From Kiritimatiellia bacterium (lineage in GTDB: Bacteria > Verrucomicrobiota > Kiritimatiellia > RFP12 > UBA1067): a DNA stretch of 10,278 nucleotides. The notes under the pieces are model-generated. The model did not search any database. It was not told the DNA's origin and worked only from the letters and a program-made list of their open reading frames with translations. The DNA lies in assembly GCA_017389885.1 (NCBI GenBank), contig JAFPDR010000132.1, positions 1 through 10,278 on the forward strand, given 5' to 3'. Position 1 is the first letter of the stretch. Every line of letters starts with the position of its first letter. Position numbers and translations under genes: made by a program. This document shows positions 1 to 4,955 of the stretch, piece after piece.

Positions 1-166
1 GATGGGCAAGCTGCGCGGACGCGTCAAGGTTCCCGTAGCGGCGACTCCCGCCGAGATGGAGGCCGCGGCCAAGGCGAACGCCGACGTCGCGAAGTTCCTC
101 GACGGGAAGACGATCGTCAAGGTCGTCGCCGTTCCGAAGCGGATGGTCAACTTCGTGGTGAGGTAG
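1..166 (+). CDS. leuS: Leucyl-tRNA synthetase, C-terminal end (partial)
   Basis: The reading frame starts at base 2 and ends in TAG at 164-166. It gives the last 54 residues of a protein whose beginning lies left of the window. The sequence opens with GKLRGRVKVP, continues through a helical stretch ending AKFLDGKTIVKVV, and closes with VPKRMVNFVV. This order (GKLR strand, amphipathic helix, KVI.VP strand, NLVV end) matches the C-terminal domain of bacterial leucyl-tRNA synthetase, which contacts the tRNA during charging of tRNA-Leu with leucine in the cytoplasm. The next gene starts 5 bp after the stop, so the two are probably co-transcribed. The family call rests only on this short tail. The first in-frame ATG (base 2) is an internal methionine, not a start. 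Confidence 0.85.
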   Translation, partial: MGKLRGRVKVPVAATPAEMEAAAKANADVAKFLDGKTIVKVVAVPKRMVNFVVR

Positions 167-171
167 CCGTC

Positions 172-729
172 ATGGCGAAGGTCAAGTTCCTGAAGGTGAA
201 GGGTACGTGGCGCGAGGTCGCGGACGCGGCGCGCACCACGATTCGCCGCGAGGAGGGCGAGGGCGAGCCGAGTCCGCGCTGGAAGAAGCGCATACTGCTC
301 GCCGAGCATTCGCCCATCCGCAAGCTCTGCTTCAACTGGAAGTGGGTCGACCTCCCTTACTGGGTGAGCGTCCACTTCGTGCGCCACAAGTTCGGCATCG
401 AGCACTTCGTCTCGACGCAGCGCACCGACCGCACCGGCGAGGACCGCAACTCGAAGTCGCAGGACGCGCCGGTGGTGCACGAGTGCTTCGCGAACGCGCA
501 GGCCGTGATGTTCATCTCGCGCCGCCGCCTGTGCGGACAGGCGAGCCCCGAGACGCGCGCGGCGTGGAAGGCCGTTGTGGACGAAATCGCGAAGAAGGAG
601 CCCGAGGTGGCGGCCTGCTGCGTGCCGGAATGCGTCTACCGCGGATTCTGCCCCGAGTTCAAGCCGTGCGGCTACTGCGGGAGCGAAGCGTGGAAAAAAG
701 CGGTTGACGCCTACCGCGAAGTGAAATAA
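172..729 (+). CDS. ThyX-fold protein (divergent FAD-dependent thymidylate synthase family)
   Basis: 185 residues. The ATG at 172 is 5 bp after the leuS stop, with GAGG at 160-163 as a ribosome site. ThyX makes dTMP from dUMP using FAD and methylenetetrahydrofolate. The ThyX-like landmarks appear in order: HSPIRKLCFNW (46-56, like the H.TPFEH.. strand), VHFVRHKFGIEHFVSTQR (67-84, the flavin/dUMP motif) and NAQAVMFISRRRLCGQA (108-124, like the NARSL..FL.LR....AQ helix). The signature is altered. Canonical RHR-x7-S-x-R becomes RHK-x7-S-x2-R (R71, H72, K73, S81, R84), and AQWEIR becomes ASPETR. The C-terminal part is cysteine-rich: C149, C150, C154, C160, C166 and C169, possibly a metal or disulfide site. 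The protein is shorter than most ThyX (about 210-250 aa). The fold assignment is fairly secure; catalytic activity as a thymidylate synthase is not. A related flavoenzyme of nucleotide modification is possible. Confidence 0.62.
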   Translation: MAKVKFLKVKGTWREVADAARTTIRREEGEGEPSPRWKKRILLAEHSPIRKLCFNWKWVDLPYWVSVHFVRHKFGIEHFVSTQRTDRTGEDRNSKSQDAPVVHECFANAQAVMFISRRRLCGQASPETRAAWKAVVDEIAKKEPEVAACCVPECVYRGFCPEFKPCGYCGSEAWKKAVDAYREVK

Positions 730-734
730 TTTGA

Positions 735-740
735 TATAAT
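735..740 (+). promoter_or_regulatory. Extended -10 promoter for rpoZ-smpB
   Basis: TATAAT is preceded by TTGA, giving the TGnTATAAT extended -10 form. It lies six bases after the thyX-like stop codon. The expected start of transcription is near 747, followed by GGAG at 754-757 and the rpoZ ATG at 769. A TTGACG at 704-709 lies 25 bp upstream, too far for a normal -35, so the box probably acts through the extended -10 contact. Confidence 0.6.
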
Positions 741-768
741 ATTCCCTTCAACCGGAGAAAAGCAGACA

Positions 769-1047
769 ATGAACAACGAACTTTTGAAGAAGGCGCACGA
801 GAAGATTCCGTCCGTCCCCGTGCTTGTGAACCTCATTTCCAAGCGCGAGCGCGAGCTGATCAACGGCGCGAAGCCGCTCATCAAGCCCGAGTCGCTCGAC
901 GAGGACAAGTGCGACATAGCGCTCCGCGAGGTCGCGGAGGGCAAGCTCATCGCGGAAATCGACTTCGACGCCATCGCCAAGGCCGAGGAGGCCAAGACGA
1001 AGTGGAACAAGAAGCACGTCAACGTGAATTCGCTATTCGCCGACTGA
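769..1047 (+). CDS. rpoZ: DNA-directed RNA polymerase omega subunit
   Basis: 92 residues. Omega helps fold the beta' subunit and assemble RNA polymerase in the cytoplasm. The core matches the family: an N-terminal helix ending KIPSVPVLVNLISKRER (12-28), then a basic turn with INGAKPLI (31-38), then CDIALREVAEGKL (48-60), which corresponds to the conserved IALrEI..GkL element. The C-terminal tail (61-92) is charged and helical, as is usual and variable in omega. Length is normal for the family. The start is supported by GGAG at 754-757, 11 bp upstream, a slightly long spacing. A promoter lies between this gene and the one before it, and smpB follows after only 4 bp, so rpoZ and smpB probably form a two-gene unit. 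Confidence 0.85.
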   Translation: MNNELLKKAHEKIPSVPVLVNLISKRERELINGAKPLIKPESLDEDKCDIALREVAEGKLIAEIDFDAIAKAEEAKTKWNKKHVNVNSLFAD

Positions 1048-1051
1048 CGAG

Positions 1052-1504
1052 GTGGCAGACAGGAAGTTCAATCCGGTCTTCGCCGAGAACAGGAAGGCGA
1101 GACATGACTATACCGTGCTCGAGACGATCGAGTGCGGTATAGTGCTTACGGGAACGGAGGTCAAGAGCGTCCGCCACGGCGAGGTTTCGCTCTCGGGCAG
1201 CTACGGCGCGGTGCTCAAGGGGGAGCTCTGGCTCGTGGGGGCGGACATCGCGGCGTACAGGTTCGGCAACAGGTTCAACCACGAGCCGAAGTCGATGCGA
1301 AAGCTGCTCGTCCACGCGAAGGAGCTGCGCGACCTCCAGCTTAAGACGGAGGCGAAGGGCCTCACGCTCATTCCGCTGAAGGTCTTCCTCAAGAACGGAC
1401 GCATCAAGGTCGACCTCGGGGTGTGCCGCGGAAAGCAGCTCCACGACAAGCGCGACGCGCTCAAGAAAAAAGCAATGCGGCGCGACCTTGAAAGGGGCGA
1501 GTGA
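1052..1504 (+). CDS. smpB: SsrA-binding protein SmpB
   Basis: 150 residues. SmpB binds tmRNA and brings it to stalled ribosomes for trans-translation, which tags the unfinished peptide for degradation. Family landmarks are all present: NRKARHDYTVLETIECGIVL (13-32), GTEVKSVRHG (34-43, the RNA-binding strand), SYGAVLKGELWL (50-61), GNRFNHEPKSMRKLLVH (72-88) and KVDLGVCRGKQLHDKRD (119-135). It ends in the basic tail that enters the mRNA channel (KKKAMRRDLER, 138-148). Length is typical. The start is GTG at 1052; no ATG fits, because the frame is already in conserved sequence (KFNPVFAENRKARHDY) soon after. There is only a 4-bp gap after rpoZ and no strong Shine-Dalgarno, so translation is probably coupled. 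The tmRNA gene itself was not recognised in this window. Confidence 0.95.
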   Translation: MADRKFNPVFAENRKARHDYTVLETIECGIVLTGTEVKSVRHGEVSLSGSYGAVLKGELWLVGADIAAYRFGNRFNHEPKSMRKLLVHAKELRDLQLKTEAKGLTLIPLKVFLKNGRIKVDLGVCRGKQLHDKRDALKKKAMRRDLERGE

Positions 1505-1517
1505 AATTTGGTATAAT
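1488..1517 (+). promoter_or_regulatory. Promoter for secY (TTGAAA-18 bp-TATAAT)
   Basis: The -35 box TTGAAA (1488-1493) lies inside the last codons of smpB. An 18-bp spacer follows, then TATAAT (1512-1517), itself preceded by TTGG to give the extended -10 form. This is the best two-box promoter in the window. Transcription should start near 1524, leaving a leader of about 32 nt that carries AGGAG at 1541-1545, 10 bp before the secY ATG. Confidence 0.7.
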
Positions 1518-1555
1518 ATCCGAAAGTTTTACACAGAAATAGGAGAAACACAGAA

Positions 1556-2953
1556 ATGTCGATGATGAAGGGCTTTTCGAACGCGTTCCGCATCCCGGAG
1601 CTGCGCAAGAAAATTTTGATTACGCTTGGGCTGGTGTTTGTGTGCCGTCTCGTTTCGCAGATTCCGACTCCCGGCGTCGACTGGCAGTCGCTGCAGCGCG
1701 TGATCGCCGACTTCAAGAGCCAGAGCGCGGGCGGCGGAATGCTCGACTGGTTCGAGGTCTTCACGGGCGGCGCGCTCGGGCAGTGCGCGATCGGCTTCCT
1801 CTCGATCTGGCCCTACATCTCGGCGCAGATCGTCATCCAGCTCCTCGGCTCGGTCATCCCGGCCCTCGAGAAGCTGAAGAAGGAGGGCGAGTCGGGCCGT
1901 CAGCAGCTCGCGCAGATCACCCGCTACCTCACGATCGTCCTCTGCGTCGTGCAGTCCTGGGGAATCGCGACGGTGCTCAGCCACCCGTCGATGCTCGGTC
2001 CGGCCTTCGCGGGCACGGAGATCGTGGCGAACCCCGGCCTCGGCTTCCACCTTATGACGGTGATCGGCATGACGTCGGCGTCGCTCTTCGTCATGTGGCT
2101 TGCGGACCAGATCACGACGTTCGGCATCGGCAACGGCGCCTCGCTGATCATCATGATCAACATCACGTCGCGTCTCCCGCAGGCGCTCATCAACGCCTGG
2201 GAGCGCTACTTCGGCCTCGGCGGCGTCAAGGCGTCCGCCCCGATCGCCGAGCTCCCGATCCTCATCCTCTTCTTCCTCTTCGTCGTCATGGGCACGGTCA
2301 TGCTCACGCAGGGCGTCAGGAAGGTGACGATCCACTCGACGCGCCGCTCCGTCGGCGGAGGCAACACGTTCGGCATGCGCCAGACGTTCATGCCGCTCCG
2401 CGTCAACTACACGGGCGTCATGCCGATCATCTTCGCGCAGCCGCTCATCCAGATCCCCGCGGCGCTCCTCATGAAGGTGACCGACCCGACCTCGTCCGGA
2501 ATCTCCGGCTCGATCCACCGCTTCGCGCAGGACCTCTCCAACCCGACGGTCCTCCACCTCGTGGTGTACGCGGCGCTCATCATGTTCTTCGCGTTCTTCT
2601 GGGTCGCGACGCAGTTCAACGCCGTCGACATCTCGGAGAACCTGAAGAAGGACGGCAGCTACATCCCCGGCATCCGCCCCGGACGCGCGACGGCCGAGTA
2701 CCTCGACGACATGATGACGAAGATCACGCTCATCGGCGGCACGGGCCTGCTGATCGTGGCGCTCATCCCGATGATCCTCATGGGATGGATGTCGATTCCG
2801 TGGGCGATCGCCTCGTTCTTCGGCGGCACGTCGCTCCTCATCATCGTGGGCGTTGCGCTCGACACGCTGCGCATCATGGAGTCGCACCTCCTCGTGCGCA
2901 AGTACGAGGGCTTCCTCTCGCACGGCTCGCTGAAGGGCCGCGGCGGAATGTAA
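1556..2953 (+). CDS. secY: Protein translocase subunit SecY
   Basis: 465 residues, a normal length. SecY is the channel-forming subunit of the Sec translocon (SecYEG) in the inner membrane, exporting and inserting proteins. Conserved parts seen: N-terminal amphipathic FRIPELRKKI (11-20), first membrane span (about 20-36) followed by IPTPGVD, LLGSVIPALEKLKKEGESGR (96-115), GIGNGASLII (190-199), the cytoplasmic loop GVRKVTIHSTRR (253-264) that meets SecA or the ribosome, MPLRVNYTGVMPIIFAQ (279-295), NAVDISENLKKDG...IPGIRPG (355-377) and LDTLRIMESHLLVRKYEGFL (435-454). About ten hydrophobic spans are visible. AGGAG at 1541-1545 supports the ATG. secY usually sits in the spc ribosomal-protein operon after rplO; here it has its own promoter, smpB upstream and a sugar enzyme gene downstream. 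Confidence 0.97.
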   Translation: MSMMKGFSNAFRIPELRKKILITLGLVFVCRLVSQIPTPGVDWQSLQRVIADFKSQSAGGGMLDWFEVFTGGALGQCAIGFLSIWPYISAQIVIQLLGSVIPALEKLKKEGESGRQQLAQITRYLTIVLCVVQSWGIATVLSHPSMLGPAFAGTEIVANPGLGFHLMTVIGMTSASLFVMWLADQITTFGIGNGASLIIMINITSRLPQALINAWERYFGLGGVKASAPIAELPILILFFLFVVMGTVMLTQGVRKVTIHSTRRSVGGGNTFGMRQTFMPLRVNYTGVMPIIFAQPLIQIPAALLMKVTDPTSSGISGSIHRFAQDLSNPTVLHLVVYAALIMFFAFFWVATQFNAVDISENLKKDGSYIPGIRPGRATAEYLDDMMTKITLIGGTGLLIVALIPMILMGWMSIPWAIASFFGGTSLLIIVGVALDTLRIMESHLLVRKYEGFLSHGSLKGRGGM

Positions 2954-2970
2954 CGCACAGTTCCGTTGAA

Positions 2971-2982
2971 ATATGGTATAAT
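2971..2982 (+). promoter_or_regulatory. Extended -10 promoter for the GH109-like gene
   Basis: TATAAT (2977-2982) is preceded by ATGG in the same A/T-rich context seen before secY. No good -35 lies at the usual distance (2954-2959 reads CGCACA). The predicted start of transcription, about 7 bp downstream near 2989, falls at the end of the left arm of the hairpin at 2983-3003. A transcript from this promoter would therefore lack that arm and keep the ribosome site free. Confidence 0.6.
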
Positions 2983-3011
2983 GCCCTCCGGCAAAAGGAG
3001 GGCATTTTTTT
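2983..3011 (+). terminator. Terminator-like hairpin overlapping a ribosome-binding site
   Basis: GCCCTCC (2983-2989) and GGAGGGC (2997-3003) form a perfect 7-bp GC-rich stem with a 7-base loop. It is followed by ATTTTTTT (3004-3011), the pattern of an intrinsic terminator. It lies 30 bp after the secY stop. The right arm is also the Shine-Dalgarno site of the next gene (GGAGGG, 9 bp before ATG 3012). It probably ends secY transcription. In read-through RNA the arm would be paired and translation of the next gene masked. Confidence 0.65.
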
Positions 3012-4442
3012 ATGTCAACGACAAATCGCAGGGACTTCCTCAAGGGCGCGGCGTGGATGGGCGCGGCCGCGGCAGTGGTCGGATGCTCGACCACGAAGGG
3101 ATTCGGGTTCGGCGCCGGCGGATCGATGGCGGAGTACGCGGACGCCCCGTTCAAGAGGCTGCGCGTGGGCATCATCGGGCTCGGACGCGGCATGGCGGGC
3201 GTTCGGGGCTTCAACGTGATACCCGGCTGCGAGATCACTGCGATATGCGACCTCAACGCCGTGCGCGTAAAGGAGACGCTCGCTGCCATCGAGAAGGCGG
3301 GACGCCCCGCGCCGAAGGTCTACACGGGCGGACCAGAGGAGTGGAAGCGCCTCTGCGACGACGAGAACGTAGACCTCGTCTACAACGCGACGCCCTGGGC
3401 GCTGCACGTCCCGATCGCGCTCTACGCGATGCGCGCCGGCAAGCACGTCGCGACCGAGGTCCCCGCGGCGTTCACCGTCGACGAGTGCTGGGAGCTCGTC
3501 GAGGCCTCGGAGAAGCTGAAGCGCCACTGCATGCAGCTCGAGAACTGCTGCTACGGCGAGACGGAGATGCTCGCGCTCAACCTCTGCCGCCTCGGCAAGC
3601 TCGGCGAGCTCGTCCACGCCGAGGGCGCGTACATCCACGACCTCAGGAGCTACAACTACGGCGACTGGCTCGAGAAGAGCCCCGGCTGGGACGAGGCGGA
3701 GGGCGTCAACGCGTACTGGGACTTCTGGCGCCTCAGGCACAACGTCGCGCACAAGGGCAACCAGTACCCGACGCACGGGCTCGGTCCGATCTGCTGGTAC
3801 ATGGACATCAACCGCGGCGACCGCTTCGACTACCTCGTGTCGCTCGAGTCCGGCCAGTTCAACTTCGAGGCGTACGCGAAGGCGAAGTACCAGGCGGACA
3901 GCTGGAAGGCGCAGAAGAAGGTCGAGATGGGCGACATGAACACGATGCTCATCAAGACGAAGAAGGGGCGCTCTATCATGATCCAGCACGACGTCAGCTC
4001 GCCGCGCCCCTACAGCCGCATCAACACCGTCACCGGCACGAAGGGCATCCTCGCGGACTACCCCTACCGCGTCGGCTGGGAGGACACTCCCGGCGCCGGC
4101 GTGCACCAGTTCTTCACGGACAAGAAGGCCGCCGAGGTGCGCAGGGAGTTCATGCATCCGCTCTGGAAGCAGTCCGGCGAGATGGCGAAGAAGATGGGCG
4201 GACACGGAGGGATGGACTTCCTCATGGTCCTAAGGCTCGCGTACTGCCTGCAGAACGGACTGCCCCTCGACCAGAACGTCTACGACCTCGCGAGCTGGTG
4301 CTGCCTGTGCGAGCTCAGCGAGCGGTCGGTGCGTCGCCGCAGCGCGTCGATGGACATACCCGACTTCACGCGCGGCGCCTGGGAGACCACCGCGCCGATC
4401 GGCGACCTTTCCGTAGACCTCGCAAAGATGGGGCTCGCGTGA
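3012..4442 (+). CDS. GH109-like NAD-dependent glycosidase (Gfo/Idh/MocA fold), Tat-exported lipoprotein
   Basis: 476 residues. The GH109 family includes alpha-N-acetylgalactosaminidases that use bound NAD+ in an oxidation-elimination mechanism. The N-terminus carries a Tat signal (NRRDFLK, R6-R7) followed by a hydrophobic run ending in a lipobox-like VVGC (C25), so the protein is probably a lipid-anchored exported enzyme. The Rossmann segment is VGIIGLGRGMAG (52-63), followed by ICDLNAVR (78-85) and TEVPAAFTVDECW (148-160). Hallmarks of the family are LENCCYG (176-182), AYIHDLRSYN (206-215), GNQYPTHGLGP (249-259), INRGD (266-270) and PDFTRGAW (450-457). From memory of the characterised flavobacterial enzyme, E177, Y207, Y252 and H255 would be the active-site equivalents. 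GGAGGG at 2997-3002 supports the start. The substrate is inferred; other glycosides are possible. Its last four bases overlap the next gene. Confidence 0.85.
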   Translation: MSTTNRRDFLKGAAWMGAAAAVVGCSTTKGFGFGAGGSMAEYADAPFKRLRVGIIGLGRGMAGVRGFNVIPGCEITAICDLNAVRVKETLAAIEKAGRPAPKVYTGGPEEWKRLCDDENVDLVYNATPWALHVPIALYAMRAGKHVATEVPAAFTVDECWELVEASEKLKRHCMQLENCCYGETEMLALNLCRLGKLGELVHAEGAYIHDLRSYNYGDWLEKSPGWDEAEGVNAYWDFWRLRHNVAHKGNQYPTHGLGPICWYMDINRGDRFDYLVSLESGQFNFEAYAKAKYQADSWKAQKKVEMGDMNTMLIKTKKGRSIMIQHDVSSPRPYSRINTVTGTKGILADYPYRVGWEDTPGAGVHQFFTDKKAAEVRREFMHPLWKQSGEMAKKMGGHGGMDFLMVLRLAYCLQNGLPLDQNVYDLASWCCLCELSERSVRRRSASMDIPDFTRGAWETTAPIGDLSVDLAKMGLA

Positions 4443-4948
4443 GGGATCTCGCCAGGAAGTTCCTATCCCACGACTGCGGACCATTCGCGCAGTTCGTGAA
4501 GTACGGGGCGGTTGGCGTGATGGCGACATGCGTACACCTCGCCGTGTTCTACCTGCTCGCCTCGACGTGCCTCAAGTGCCTCACCGAGGACGACAAGGCG
4601 GTGCGGCTCCTGTCGCTTCCGTCCGCGGCGTTCACCGGCGCGGAGCCGTGGTACGAGGCGCGCTGGTTCCTCGCGGCGGTCGCGACGGCGGCGGGATTCT
4701 CGGTCGCCAACGTCTTCTGCTGGCTGATGAACCGCGCGTTCGTGTTCCGCCCCGGGAAGTTCGCCTGGCACGTCGAGTTCGCGCTCTTCTACGGCGCGGC
4801 AGCGCTCGCGACGGTGATCGCGCTCGTCGTGCAGAGCGCGCTCATCCGCTTCGCCGGCACGACGACTTCCTTCGCCGCGATCCTCGAGATCGTCGTCTCG
4901 TTCTTCGTAAACTTCGTCACGCGAAGGTTCTTCATATTCAAGGGATGA
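4439..4948 (+). CDS. GtrA-family small membrane protein
   Basis: 169 residues with a GTG start at 4439 that overlaps the previous stop (GTGA), so the two are translationally coupled. GtrA-like proteins have four membrane spans and are linked to movement of lipid-carried sugars across the membrane for cell-surface glycans, though the biochemical role of many is unproven. The sequence shows FAQFVKYGAVGVMATCVHLAVF (about 16-37, the FlkFg.vG..... start), spans near 20-42, 76-99, 112-135 and 145-160, the conserved NRAFVFRPGK (98-107) and the end NFVTRRFFIF (158-167). An unusual 30-residue insert between spans 1 and 2 (about 43-72) carries charged residues and two cysteines (C44, C47). polA follows after 7 bp. 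The GTG start is chosen for the overlap and because the conserved segment begins soon after it; no strong Shine-Dalgarno is seen. Confidence 0.75.
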   Translation: MRDLARKFLSHDCGPFAQFVKYGAVGVMATCVHLAVFYLLASTCLKCLTEDDKAVRLLSLPSAAFTGAEPWYEARWFLAAVATAAGFSVANVFCWLMNRAFVFRPGKFAWHVEFALFYGAAALATVIALVVQSALIRFAGTTTSFAAILEIVVSFFVNFVTRRFFIFKG

Positions 4949-4955
4949 GGCAGAC

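Noticed and set aside
700..717. GCGGT/ACCGC hairpin at the end of the thyX-like gene as a terminator
   Set aside because: The stem is only 5 bp with an 8-base loop, lies before the stop codon and has no T run after it.
704..730. TTGACG (704-709) as a -35 for the rpoZ promoter
   Set aside because: It is 25 bp from the TATAAT at 735. Pairing it with AATAAT at 725 leaves a 15-bp spacer and a poor box. The extended -10 reading is simpler.
1137..1142. TATAGT inside smpB as an internal promoter
   Set aside because: It is one mismatch from consensus, within conserved coding sequence, and lies far from any gene start.
1529..3289. A 586-codon - strand frame over secY, plus several hundred-codon frames on both strands
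   Set aside because: These overlap well-recognised genes in another frame and have low-complexity, Arg/Asp/His-rich products with no family match. They are composition artefacts.
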